From Dichomitus squalens LYAD-421 SS1 (taxonomy: Eukaryota; Basidiomycota; Agaricomycetes; Polyporales; Polyporaceae): DNA of 64,000 nt. Of this stretch, positions 33,296-45,400 are shown piece by piece; the stretch's first letter is position 1, and every line of letters starts with the position of its first letter. The position numbers and the translations under genes are program-made. The stretch lies in contig NW_006766883.1 in the NCBI RefSeq assembly GCF_000275845.1, positions 780,494 through 844,493 on the forward strand, read 5' to 3'. The notes beneath the pieces were generated by a model that was given only the letters and a program-made list of their open reading frames with translations, did no database searches and had not been told where the DNA came from.

Positions 33296-35611
33296 TCATG
33301 AGTGCAATCCCCATCCTCCGTTGCCGCTCAGGAATCGGCTCTGGAGTATCTTGGAGAAGGTTGGCCGAGCGTTCACGTCGACTCGTAGGCAGGCCCGGAC
33401 AAGGGCCGCTGCGTCGCCTAATGCTCCTCCGCCGTCCGACTCTTCTCCTTCCTTCTCCTTGTCTTCCATACACCGCTCGTCAAGAGCAATGGAGGCACTC
33501 GCGAATGGGGATTCGAGGCCATCCTGGGCTTCCGCAGCCGTGGTGAAGGGACATTCGCCAACGAGCATCACGTAGGCGACAACGCCGAAAGCCCAGACAT
33601 CTTGCTCCTTGCCGTAGTACCGCTCGCCCCGTAGGATCTCAGGACCCGCATAATCGAGACTACATTGCCTTATGCATGAGAACGATTACGGACTGATCGA
33701 GGGTGATAGGTACTCACGTGCCACTGAAAGTATCCCATCCCCCCTTCCTCACGAGCCCGGAACTTCCAAAGTCGATAAGAACGCACTTGCCGGCAGGTCC
33801 GAGAACAACGTTCTCATCTTTGATATCACGGTGCACTGCACGGGACTCTTCAGCGCCATCTGATTACGTCGAGAATAGTCACCCTTACCGATCCCTTTTG
33901 AATGCAAGAACGCGCACGCGTCTGCAATTTGCCCAAGATAGGTTCGAATGAGATCTGGGGGTAGCCCGTGGGGGTAGCTCTCGACCAAATCAAAGAGGTC
34001 CGAGGGAGGTGACGGTTCGTCTGGGTTGGGCTCTGGTGTAGTCGACGGTAAGACAAGGTAGTAGTAGTGGTTATCCTCGAAGAAGTCGAGAAGAGGGCAT
34101 ATGTTGGGGTGGCCGCTGACGATTTTACCCTCTACCCAGTCCTGTTTGACATCGGGTTTGTTACGGAGTGGATCCCAAGGGCGAGGTGGTGGCAAGACGT
34201 AGTGCGTAGTGGATATCGCAGACATAACATAGATTTCTATTGGAATCGTGCCAAACTTCGGATGTCGCTTCCAGCAGTCTGCAAGAATGCGCGACTTGAT
34301 AATCTGCTTGATGACAAGGGGCGGCTTCGGAAGCCAGCGTTAACGATACGCACGGTAAGTGACACACCGCAGATACTCACCCCGAGCGTCCCGTCGTCCA
34401 TCATTTCTCGAGCGCGCTTGACCAGACCATACGCGCCACGACCGATTTCTCGTTCGATGACGAATTCAGATATGCTGCGGTCGCCTACTGACCCGGGTTT
34501 CTCGCCGGGAGTGGGTGGTCCGACACTGCTTGCTACGCTGAGGAAGCTAGCAGCACTGTTCGTTCGCACGAGTTTCTGGGGCCCTGCGGGCAGTGGGGAC
34601 GGTGGCTCAACGGGAGTTATGGAGACGCGCCCGGCAAGCAGTGAGACGCGCTGTTGTGATGACCGCCGACGCATGCGGGGAAACTGACTGGATCGCGGAG
34701 ATGATGGGGTGCTGGACATGGGACTCAGAGCTGCAGCGACACCATTGAGCAACGGAGACGCAGGTGGAGGGGACGCAGGCCGGGACGGGAATGGGCGAGG
34801 TGAAGATGGGCGGGATTGTACGGGAGAACGCGTCAGAGGGCCTGAAAAGTAGCTAGCAGTACGCGGTGAAAGAGGAGGAAGGGGCGGTGGAGGGGTTATG
34901 GGCGTGGAAATTATGGGTGTGCCACTTGCTGCAGCGGACCTTGGTACTGCGGAAGTGCTCAACCACGACGGCCCACTGGGGCGTAGCAGACCAGCCCCGT
35001 CCTTGGATGTGCTGACAGCGGCGGTAGAGGTGTCCTCGATGTCCTTTTCGCGATCGCTTTCGCTCTCCTCCTCCCGGTTGTGGTTGTTCCAGACAGCTCC
35101 GCGTCCGATAGAAGTGACTCCCCAGCTGTTACCCACACTGGCCGCGCGGTAGAGCCGGGGGCTGGAAGAAGGCGGCGCCAACCAGTCGTCGTCGTTGTCG
35201 AAACTGAGATCTACAGCAGGAGCCGCGAGCATGATGCCTTGTAAGGGAGCCAACTTGGAGATCCTTGCGTGGTAGGGGCGTTGTGAGAGGGATGGAGTGG
35301 ATGATGGTGGTGCAGAGCGTGAACGGAACGACGGCTTGTGAGACCGCCGCGGCTCAAAGTCCATGCACGTGCGCGATGGTTTCCCGCCGCATCGCGGCTG
35401 CTTGAACCGGCTGGCTGCAGTCCACAGAAACTCGCCATCCTCCGAGCTCGAGTCGTATTCGACCTCCATGGGGTCGAGGGCGGGAGGACAGCTGGCCGTC
35501 GTCGTCGTTACTATAGGTTCAGTTGGGACGTTTCCTCGATCCACGATCTGAGCGGTCTCCCTTCTTAAAGTGCTCACAGTGCACACGGGTGATAAGCCCG
35601 CCGGCGCCCAT
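33296..35611 (-). CDS. Serine/threonine protein kinase, PAS-kinase (Psk1/PASK) class catalytic domain
   Basis: Exon 1 ends at 35578 and exon 2 starts at 35510; further short introns lie within the kinase domain. The first ~400 residues are Ser/Pro-rich. The kinase begins at [19 protein letters not shown] (Gly loop) and continues with the catalytic Lys in [40 protein letters not shown], the catalytic loop [17 protein letters not shown], the activation segment [15 protein letters not shown] and [28 protein letters not shown] and SRILADCW point to the PAS kinase subfamily, which in yeast links nutrient state to glucose partitioning. No PAS domain is recognisable upstream. I chose the ATG at 35611 because no ATG lies upstream in frame before a stop; the true N-terminus could differ. 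Confidence 0.85.
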
Positions 35612-35956
35612 CGTGCGACGAAAGCGGTCAATGCTCGGCAGCCCCACACCCTCCCCACGTGGCACAGACGCCCAGTCCTCGCACGCAAATCTGGCAGTGT
35701 CCTCGAGCTCCAGTACACCCCCGTCAACGCCCCCCCTCAAGCCCCACGAGTTGTAAGTCCGTTATGCTGAACGTACGACAGGGCTGCCTAGCGTTCCGGG
35801 ACTGTGCCGGTGCGACTCAGGAGCTTGGAATCAGGTTGGAAGGCGGTGGATGCGAACTCGACACTTTGGATGACCTCGGACTTGGGCTGCCCTATCTTGC
35901 GTCTCCCGTCGGGATCTTGCTCGATTACTTATTCTGCTTCCGCCCTCTAGTTCGCC

Positions 35957-36556
35957 ATGGTCAAGATTCCCATCGTCAAGAAGCGCACCAAGCCCTTCAA
36001 GTAAGAGAACTGTTTGTGCGTTCCCTCGGAGCTGCGCTCATTCTGTTGGGTAGGCGCCACCAGTCTGACCGCTACAAGAGCGTGAAGGAGGCATGGAGGA
36101 AACCTAAGGGTATTGACAACCGTGTGCGGCGTCGGTTCAAGGGCCAGCTGCCCATGCCTAAGGTGCGTTGTTGCTCGTTCCGTCCGTGGGCGTTGCACTC
36201 ATCCTTGTGTAGATCGGCTACGGCAGCAACAAGAAGGTTCGTCGGTCCGGCCTTAGCGTATTCTACAACAAAGGTAACTGACAACGCTCCAGACCCGTCA
36301 CCTCCTTCCCAACGGCTTGAAGAAGTTATTGGTAAACAACGTCCGGGACGTCGACCTTCTCTTGCTGCATAACAAAAGCTTTGCGGCCGAGATCGCACAC
36401 AACGTCAGCAGCCGCAACCGGACACTCATCCTCGAGAGGTACGTGGCGTGTTGCCTATTCTACTGAACCGATGCCGACGAGTCGCGGGTTCATAGGGCGA
36501 AGGTCCTCGGCGTGAAGGTCACCAACCCCACTGCCCGCCTGCGGTCAGAGGAGTAA
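35957..36556 (+). CDS. RPL32: 60S ribosomal protein eL32
   Basis: Five exons (35957-36000, 36054-36162, 36213-36236, 36293-36438, 36496-36556) give 127 residues, the usual size. The protein reads [71 protein letters not shown] and ends ARLRSEE, all eL32 hallmarks. It is a basic RNA-binding protein of the large subunit. The third exon, 24 nt long, encodes IGYGSNKK. The gene is divergent from the kinase gene, with ~345 bp between start codons. Confidence 0.96.
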
Positions 36557-36959
36557 AACGTCGTCGTCGGTATCATTGTTGTTTCGCTCGCTGCATTCTA
36601 CCATGTTCATGTATCCATTTGACTATGCCGAAAATAATCGACATGCGACCATGTTCCAGGCCGATAAATCATACGCTTGTGTGTCGGTTGTAATGCTGCC
36701 GTAGCCGTATATTCGCACTATTGGCGCAAGTCGCCGGATGGCTCATTCAGGAGAGCTCAGTCCTTCGCCGACGCCTCTCAAGAGATGGCACGTGTTCCCG
36801 GATAGATCTTCCCGAGTCTTCTAGGTACGGCTTGGTACTGAACATCATCTAAGACTCTTGGCGATCGAGCAATCACCTCCGTTCCGTATTCCCTACTGCC
36901 AGTCTCTCACCGTGCATTCCCTCCTGCGAGTCTTCCAAGTTATCGCAGATCGAAGATCG
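36557..36959. other. Intergenic region
   Basis: 3' flank of eL32 and promoter of the Memo-like gene. No gene or repeat seen. Confidence 0.5.
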
Positions 36960-38256
36960 ATGGTTTCCAGGTATGCTACTCCAATATGTAGTCTCTTATG
37001 AGTTCTGCTTCATCAGGTCAGACAAGCAACGCACGCAGACTCGTGGTATACTGGCAATGGCAGCAAACTGGATCAAGAGCTATCGGGATGGCTAGGGGAG
37101 GTGAAACCTGCTTCCGAAGATGCTTTCAATCCCCCTGTACCGGGAACAAAGGCAATAATCGCACCGTGAGTATGGCTGCAGCCGAGTGTTTTCATAAGAC
37201 CTGAGTTGAACCACGTGCAGTCACGCCGGGTACTCGTATTCTGGACGAGCAGCCGCTTGGGCATACAAGAGCATCGATACCACTGGAATGTGAGGTTGCC
37301 AACCACGTACTACTGACACATTTGCCTACACCCTGTGCACCTCCAGTAAACGCGTATTTGTCTTGGGACCTTCTCACCACGTCTACCTTGACGGGTGCGC
37401 GTTGACGCGATGCGCTCAATATGAAACGCCAATTGGTGCATTACCGATCGATGTCGAGAGTCAGTGTTCTCATAGATGATCATCCATTCGTCACTGATTT
37501 GGCGCAGCTACGAAGGAGCTCAAACAGACTGGTCAATTCTCTGATATGTCACTGCAGACCGACGAGGATGAGCATAGCATTGAGATGCACTTGCCTTACA
37601 TCCGCAAGACGTTTGAAGGGTAGGAGGTCCTTATTTGTCTCTTCATAGGGACTTATCACTGTGTCCCAGTCTCGACATCAAGATCGTTCCTATCCTTGTC
37701 GGTGCAATCAACTATGACAAGGAAGTTTCGTACGGCCATTTGCTGGCACCGTACCTTGCCAGAGAGGACACCATATTCGTCGTATCTAGCGACTTCTGCC
37801 ACTGGTGAGCGCACACGCGAGCGTCGTCCGCGTGTTATGTGGCTAACGGTGCATTGAAGGGGCCTGCGCTTCCAGTACACGTTCTACTACCCTCAGCCTC
37901 CGCCTAGCTCAGCTGCCCCGATCCGCCTCTCCCGCTCTGAGACACCTCCTGCCTCCCTCAAGACCCATCCGATCCATGCGTCGATATCCGCGCTGGACCA
38001 CGAAGGGATGGAGCTCCTCACGCTGCCGCCGTTCACAGCGTCTCAAGCGCACCGCACATTCGCGGATTATCTGGCGAGGACGAAGAACACCATCTGCGGC
38101 CGTCACCCGATCGGGGTGCTGTTCGGGGCACTTGCCGCGCTGGAGCAGCAGGGGACGTCTCCGAAGCTGAAGTGGGTGCGTTACGAGCAGAGCAGCGCGT
38201 GCGAGACGGTCAAAGACTCCAGCGTCAGCTACGCTAGCGCGTTCGTTACATTCTAG
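36960..38256 (+). CDS. MHO1: MEMO1/Mho1 family protein
   Basis: The start is an 11-nt first exon (36960-36970) spliced to 37022, giving [20 protein letters not shown], the conserved opening of Memo proteins. Further exons include 37022-37165 and 37221-37289, and the last ends at 38256. Family motifs follow: [74 protein letters not shown] and FQYTFYYPQ. The two His clusters and the Cys of DFCHWG match the metal-site residues of human MEMO1 (His49, His81, Cys244). The fold is related to class III extradiol dioxygenases; MEMO1 binds copper or iron and influences redox and motility signalling, and yeast Mho1 affects filamentous growth. Fungal function is poorly known. Confidence 0.9.
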
Positions 38257-38393
38257 AACAATACAGGGTTGCAATGCGACATAGATGCAGATGCGCAGAT
38301 GATGGAACCAGTACGCGTGTACGATAGATTGTAGGGAGCGCAAGAAAGATGCTGGATAGATCCTATGTGCGAAGTGTCGATATATTCCTAAAG

Positions 38394-39543
38394 CTAAGCC
38401 TGAAAGCCGGGTGGAAGTAGGTGGACCTGGAGCCCAACGGGCTCGTCCTTCTCATTTTCAGTACCAGGTTCTCCGTGGTGGTTGATGACCTGCAGTGATC
38501 AGCTCGACAAAGCAAATTAGCGACATGTAGCAGACACACCTTGCCATCGATGTACACGGCGTCTTCGAAACCCCAGTCCCTGAGGGCGCCTTCCTCCAAA
38601 TGAGAACTGTCTGCGAGCTTTATGGCCTCCCAATTACCCACAGCATTCGACAACGTGTCCCTGGGTCTGAGATCCGTGATCGAGCAGGTTCCGACCCGCA
38701 GCGGGAGTGCACGGTTGTCCACGAGGACCCGGACGAGCCCAATGATGGGTGCAGCGTGGCTGACGAGCAGGATGCGTTGGTGCTTCCCGCCGTACTTGTG
38801 CTCCACGGTCGGAATGAGGGCGCGGAGGAAATCGTGCGAGCGGTCGTGCATCTCGGGCGCGTCCTCGCCCTTGCGTGTGGGATAGAAGATCGATTGCCAG
38901 TCGTCGCTGATTTCAGGGACGTGGGTCCGGAGGTCAGTGGCTTGGCCAGGACGCGGGTGGAGGCCAGTGCCGGGGGCAGCAGGAGAGTACCACTCCGAAA
39001 GACCTGTTGACACATTGCACATCAGTTCAGGAACGTAAGGACGACGTCGAAGCATACCATGTTCAACATAAATGGGTAGCTTCAGGGCTTCCGCGGTGGG
39101 TTGAGCGGTTTGCAAGCAGCGATCTAGACGGACAGAACATCGGTCAATGGCTTGGACAAGTTGTTGTTGAGGTACGGAGCTTACGGTACGGAGAAGATAG
39201 TACAATTGTGGGTCTTTCTTCCTCAGGCAACGATATGAAGAAGTCAGCGAGCTCTTTCGCTTGACTCAACCCGTAAGGAGCAAGAGGCGGGTCCCGTGCA
39301 GTTCCTGGATGACCTGTAAATCTCCGGTGTACATATCACGCTTCCAATACATACCGGTAACGCTAACCCTGTATTGCGAGATATCAAACCTCAAACAAGG
39401 TGGCGAGACGAGTGCATATTACCAATCTTCAGTCACCCAGTTCATACGGTAGCCTGCAGGGGAGTTCATCAGAGTTGCTGAATGCAGCATTTCTTTAATC
39501 AGGCCATACCATGTCTAGCGAGGTATATGCGGTCTATAGCCAT
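38394..39543 (-). CDS. Histidine phosphatase (phosphoglycerate mutase-like) superfamily protein, Tfc7-like
   Basis: Minus-strand exons start at MAIDRIYLARHG (ATG at 39543; RHG is the catalytic motif), continue with YRMNWVTED, TGLPRDPPLAPYGLSQAKEL, DRCLQTAQPTAEALKLPIY, LSEWYSPAAPGTGLHPRP, then the second catalytic His in ILLVSHAAPIIGLVRVL, WGFEDAVYIDGK, and end with LQVHLLPPGFQA. The order is that of branch-1 histidine phosphatases. Conserved WYSP..PGTGLHPRP is typical of the fungal group related to the TFIIIC subunit Tfc7, whose phosphatase module sits in RNA polymerase III factor TFIIIC. Whether this protein is a TFIIIC subunit or a free phosphatase cannot be decided here. Confidence 0.78.
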
Positions 39544-40259
39544 GTCAACGATGTACGAGTCTCTGCTTTGGTGATACGGGGTAGGTAGTAGCGACCGATG
39601 GAGGCAGATCAACGAAACGTGTTCAGCATATTCAGCAACGTATTCAAGATCATGGTGGCACGCCCGTGACATACCTCTAGCTCTTCCAGATCTATGGGGA
39701 CGAAATGATTGAGCGAGCAGCTCTTGCTCTAACAAGCCTGAGACGTAAGTGTTATCGAAAACGTGGCCACCGGCACGTCGCCGCATGCATTTTGCTTTTC
39801 ACCGTCGCGCGACTACGCACGCAATGAGCTCATGAGCACTATCAGAGATGTCGATGTCGGACATTGAACAGCACTCTTTGTTGGAATTTGTCAGAAGCAC
39901 CGTTTCTGAACGCAAAATGCATCTCGGTCTCTTACACCTCATATACAACACGACTAAATATCAGGTCACAGAACATAATATACCGTGCATAGTCTTGGTT
40001 CATATGTCATGTCAGGCGATGGTGAGTGAGAGGGGTACTGGAAGCGTGGACAAAGGTACATGATATGTAGAGCAGCGGTAAGAGACGGCAGAGTGATACG
40101 AAGTGGAAAGGCGGATGCAGAACGCGTGCGCAGATATCAAGACAGACAGGACACAAATCGGGATTGGAAGAGGATGACTCGGATTTTTTGTCGGCACCGC
40201 GCATCGAGGAGTCAACAGCCAAGCTTGACGCTGGCCGCAGCAATATATTTGCTTGGTGT
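39544..40259. other. Intergenic region
   Basis: Upstream of the phosphatase-like gene and 3' of the Stm1-like gene. Base composition is less GC-rich than in the genes. Open frames here are short and unconserved. No repeat stands out. Confidence 0.5.
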
Positions 40260-41577
40260 TTAGGCCAGGGACGGGAACGCCGTCTCGTCGTCGACGTTCA
40301 ACGCCGTAGTGGCCTGGCCATTGGCCCCACCACGACCGCGCGCGCCACCACGGCCACGACTGCGACCGCCGCGGTCACCACCACGATCACCACCGCGTTC
40401 ACCACCACGGCCACGACCACCACGAGAAGGACGATCAAAGCGAGCCTCAATCTCGATGAAGACCTTCTCTTCCTTCTTGGCCTTCTGCTTGGGCGCAGCA
40501 GTCTTGGACTATAACGGGATGAGTTGGGTTCTGCAAAAACGGATCCTCGCAGGCGTCTCACCTTGCCGACGAAATAGGCGGTCTCCTCTTCATCCTTCTT
40601 GGTCACGACCACAGCATCCTTGAAGGCGGACGCATCGACTTTGCGCGTCTCAAGCTTGGGGACAATTTCAAGGCCGGCAAGCTTCTTGCGGTACTCGTCA
40701 AGAGTAAGAGTGTTGTCCTCCTCTTCCGGCTCGCGAGGCTTGCGACCCTCCCGCTCAGCCTTATCACCGGCAGGGGTGTCCTCAGCGGCAGCAGCCGCCT
40801 CGCCAGGTGCAGCGTCTGCCCAACCGGAAGGGTCGGCAGGGGTATTCCACTCGTTGGTCTCGGCGGCAGCGTCGGTAGCGGCGCCGGCTTCAGCCTTGAG
40901 TTCGGAGACGCCCTCGTCCCCGCCCCAGCCCTGGTGGACCTTCTTCTCGGAGTCGCTAGAAGATGCATTTCGTTGTCAATCGTGAATGAGGTGGTAGGGA
41001 GCAGTGGTAGACATACGTCTTTCCGGTCTGGCTGTGGCGATCAAACGGGCGGCCACGGCCTCCCCGTCCGCGATCGCCACGACCCCTGCCGCGACCGCGG
41101 CCGCGACCTTCGCCTTCAGCTAGAGCGATACCAGAAGAGTAGATGAGCAAAGACCGGCGCGGGAAAATTCTTGAAGCACAACAAAGTAGGCGGTAGACGA
41201 GGAACGTACCGCGCTTCCTAGGTTCACCAGAGGCGTCCTCAGCGACCTCCGTGTTCTCCTTCTCGCGGGGAGCAGACTTGCCGCCGCGCTGATAGTACTT
41301 GCCGCCTCTTGAGGCGGGGCCACCGCGAGCCTTCTGGGTCCCGCGAGTGGCTGCGGGAGTTGGCGCTGCCTGCTTAGCCGCAGCTGCTGCAGCAGGAGCA
41401 GGGCTCGCCGGCCGCGAGGCGTCCTCTGTTCGTGGCAAAAGAAATCAGTGAGCTTCTGACCTTGATTTCGTGTACATGCATATAGGGTGGGGTTTTGCGA
41501 TCTTCGAAATATCGCTAAAGAAAGCACGAGGACTAACCATCAAGGAGGGCGAAGGGATTTCTGCTGGCCACCGACAT
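40260..41577 (-). CDS. STM1: Stm1/SERBP1 (HABP4-PAI-RBP1) family ribosome-associated RNA-binding protein
   Basis: Five or so minus-strand exons start with MSVASRNPFALLD, the typical Stm1 N-terminus. A Gly/Arg/Lys segment (SRGGKYYQRGGKSAPRE) and an RGRGRGRGRGDRGRGGRGRP run follow, then the conserved HRHSQTGK-like element seen here as FDRHSQTGKT. The central domain contains LTLDEYRKKLAGLEIVPKL and EEETAYFVGK, signature parts of the HABP4/PAI-RBP1 domain. The C-terminus is an RGG box. Yeast Stm1 clamps inactive 80S ribosomes in stationary phase, and SERBP1 does the same in animals. RGG motifs are known methylation targets. The protein is fully in line with family size. Confidence 0.92.
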
Positions 41578-42473
41578 CTTTAGTGACGGGGCCCTTTTTT
41601 GCAGTCAGTAGGGGTTAATAATCCCTGAAGACGGATTACTGTCAAGTGGACTGACGGCGGGGGCGAGAGGGGTTTGAAGCAAGCCCCAGAAATCGAGCAG
41701 TCCCAGGACCCGGTGATCACTTCCCGGGGTCCTGGTCAAGCCACTGGTCGATCGCTGTACAGTTCTTCTCACCCATATAAACCCCAACCCTCCTCTCCTA
41801 GTCTTCCAAAACGCTTAAACCACAGGTGAGCTCCTCGTCGTTGTCGTTGTCCACCTCGCTCTCGATGCTGATATGCGACCATTCCAGCCCTCAAAAGCAT
41901 CTCGACGATGACTCGCTCGCCGGTTCGCTGGACTTGAGTGGGTCGAGGACCTTGAGACCGTCATAATGGGCTGGAGAACAAGAAGACTTGGGTTGTGAAC
42001 GATGGGACTTGGGTGCGGCGCGTTCGTGCTTTGTTGATGGGACTTTTGTCTTAGCAGTCGACTCTTCGTGGTCGCTGTATGAGCTGCGTCGCAATGTCTC
42101 GTTGTACATATTTCCTGCAATTGACTGTCATCTGCTCTGTCTTCTTCCATTGGTGTGACTCATTGTCGTTTGACAACTCGAATTGGGCATATTGCCGACG
42201 TCGCCTGTTTGTGAGATCTACGGCGATCGGGCTGCACGCCGGTTGCGGGGATACGTGTGTATAATGGTGCGGATGATCGACGGAGAGAGGACAAGGGCCG
42301 GGAAGTGATTGCGTTTGCGCGGAGATGCGCCTGTGACCTCTTGACATTGTGACTTCGACCTGAATGCCACCGCCCTGCACAAACCCTGCTTGCACGTCTC
42401 ATCTCGCCGTCCTCACTCGTTCTGTCTCCCACTCCCTGTGGCTCTCATTTCAGCGACTCTGCTGGCTTAACCA
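41578..42473. promoter_or_regulatory. Divergent promoter region between STM1-like and SPP1-like genes
   Basis: About 900 bp separate two divergent start codons. On the plus strand, TATAAA occurs at 41776-41781, followed by a C/T-rich leader and CACAGGTGAG at about 41821, which could be a 5' UTR donor leading to an acceptor before the ATG at 42474. This would be a leader intron of the PHD gene; it is a guess. No conserved ORF is seen. Confidence 0.35.
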
Positions 42474-45400
42474 ATGGCGGGACGCCGGCTGACGATCTCC
42501 TCCCTGCTCTGTGCCGACGACCAGCCTCCGGACCGATCGCAGCCCCCAAGCACCCCTTCCCATTCCTCTTCCTACCCTCCCGTCCTCTCAGGACCCGGCG
42601 TGCCTCCTCCTAACGAGTTGAGGGAGCTGCAGGACAAAGGCTTTCTCGACTCGCATTGGGAGTCATCTCGTAGTAGAGCCTATAAAGAATATAGTCAAGA
42701 AAGTCACGATGCCGTCCCATTGTCAATGCAAGCTGTCCACCTCAGGAGACATACCCCCTCACCTATGGTCGATGACGCGGTGTTGCATTCCAGTAGACGG
42801 ACGGAGTACAGAGAAGACGCATTTGGTCGTCCCGAGGTGCAAGCGAGTAGCTCTAGAGTCGTGCACTCACCCCTAAGCCTTGACCGCGACACTGCGTTCT
42901 ACTCTTATCCTTCCTCCCACCACCATACTCAGAGTGCTCCGAGACTGATCCCTTCGTCTCGTCGGAGCTCAGATCCTTACCAGGTGGAGTATCGGCAGTC
43001 TGAGGGCTCATCATATTTTTCTCCGCCAAACTTATCACGGAGTGCCCATTCAGACACTCCGGCAACTTCTCCATATCCCCCAGCACCACCTCATTCACTC
43101 TCACATTCTCCTCTACAGCCATCTCCTCCTTCGTTCCAGGCACCCTCGAGCGGCCGCCCTTCACAGTCACCTGTACTCGGCTTGCGATCTGTTCTGGGTT
43201 CCCCGACGAACACATACAGGCTCATGTCCCACTCACCGTCATACGGCAATCCTCAGCCGCCGTTCCCCACTCCGGTTTCATCCCAGTCACAGAGCCCTTC
43301 AACGCTGGCATCTTCTGCGTTGTTCAACCGGGAACCCGTGCCAAGTCGCGCGGCCCACTACCGCTCGGCGTCAATTTCTCAGCCTGAGGTTCCATTGACG
43401 GTTGGCCGATCGTCCTCTGCCGCTGCCCTTAACAATCTGCTGAACGCAGAACCGGCGAGGCCACCTGTTGCTTCTATGGGAACACGTGGAAACTCTGGGG
43501 GGTTGGGTGGTCTGGAAGCATTGGTCCAGGCAGCTACTGAAGAGAGGCGTAGGCTGAGTGGTGAGCACCCCACCCCGTTAGAAGCCAGAGAGTCTGCGCG
43601 TAAGGCGTCCCTCAGCCCCGTGCTTAATCGCGTTCCTTCACCTCTTCCCCATCCTCCGCATTCCCCGGTGCTGCACAAGATCCCGATGGCGACTTCTCCG
43701 CGCGATACACGCGTCAACTCCTTGGCCGTCATTTCGCTTGGACACGATGGCGAACCGCCAATGAAGAGGCGCAGAAGAACGGGGAGCTTTGGCTCTGGTG
43801 CTCCAGCTGCTCGCCCCCCTGCGACACCCATCGCTCCCACTCCGAAGGATCTTCCTTCTGTCAGACCTCCCGCACCCCCGCCTCTTGCCCCCGTGCCTCA
43901 AGTTGATTCCTCGCATCAACAAGCGGTTCGTCCTGTGACTCCAGCGGGACCTGCACCCCCAGCACCTTCCGCGAAGCCTAGGACCATAGCTCAACTCCTC
44001 TCTCCTGACCCGCCGCCCAAGGTCCCATCCTTTCTCAGTCAGAGCATGCCAAACCCTCCTCGGCCTCCATCGCCGCATGTCACTGTTGCTCCCCAACTAC
44101 AGTCGTTGCTACTAGCTGACTCGCCAGTCTCTCAGCCCCCCGCAGTGGGTGTGAGGGGGGATGTCCAAGCTGCGGTAGTGGACGAGTGGGCGAAACAGGA
44201 GGAGGAACCGACGGAGACGGTGGAGGAAATGGCGGAGACGGTGGAGGAATCCACGGTGGCAAACACGGAGCGATTGATGGAGCCGAAAGCAGAGGAGCAG
44301 ACGGAGATAGAGTCAAAGGCAGAGGAACAGGAGGTACCGCAGGTGCAAGAGCAGATGGAAAAGCTAGACGCGGAGCCGAGTCCCGTGGACGATGCGGGGG
44401 AGCGGACGCAACCGCCAGCGCGTTCGCACTCACCAATGAAGTCGCATTCGCCGGTGAGGGCGGTAGAGGACGCGACCATCCCGAAGGTGGAGGAGTCACG
44501 AGCAACATCGTCCGCTATCGTGCAAGAAGAGCTTCCAGCCCTACAGGCTCCGGTGGACCCTGACGACGTACCATTGGCCTTGGCACCTGTGGCTCAGGAA
44601 GACGCAGTAGTCTCTCCGACGGAGGTGAAGATGGAAGGCTCTCCACCACCCGCAGCCGTGGCGAGCGTGGCAGACCTACCTACCCGCAAGGTAGACGCTA
44701 TTGAGGACTCGCCTCGGGTATCCGTTGGTGTGGAGGAAGCAGAGCAGCCGGTTCGCTCTCCCACCCCGATGGAGGTCGAAGAGCCGTTAGAGCCGTCCGA
44801 GACCCTGGCGGAGATGGAGGAAGAGGCAGGGTCGACAACAGTGCCACTAGCGGTGACCGAGGTACCGCGTCAGCCTGATAGCGAACCCGTTCAACCTCCA
44901 ACGTATGAGTCACAACGTTCCATAGACATGCGCGAAGAGGATCCTCATGAGTGGTTATTGGAGCACTACGCCGATGGCTCGCCTGCTCGTGGTTCCCGAG
45001 GTTCTTCTCCAGCCGCGGAAGAGCCACCTCAGACCCCGTCAGAAGCGTCTCCTCCCCCTCATCCGCCGCATGACGTGCCGAAGCCTGTATCACCATCTCC
45101 ACGACCACGGCCGGAGCCGACAAAGCGTAACAAGAAGAAAGCTCCGAGCCCATCCAGGTCTCCGACGCCCACCGCCCTGCTTGAACAAGAGCTCGACGAT
45201 GTTGTGCCGGACGACTTGCCTGTCCCGGCGCCCTCTCCCCGCTCAGATGCTGACACTGACTTTGGATTGGAGCTGGAGCTTGCTGCGAGCGCGACACCTG
45301 ACGCAGGTACAGATCCTGACATGTCAATGGGCAATGACCTCGACGACGAGCTGCTGAGCCTGGTTGATGACAAGCCTCATCACTCGCACTCGCATTCGCA

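Noticed and set aside
40281..40514. Thr/Ala-rich repeat frames on the plus strand (TTTATTATTA-like).
   Set aside because: Antisense reading of the RGG box of the Stm1-like protein.
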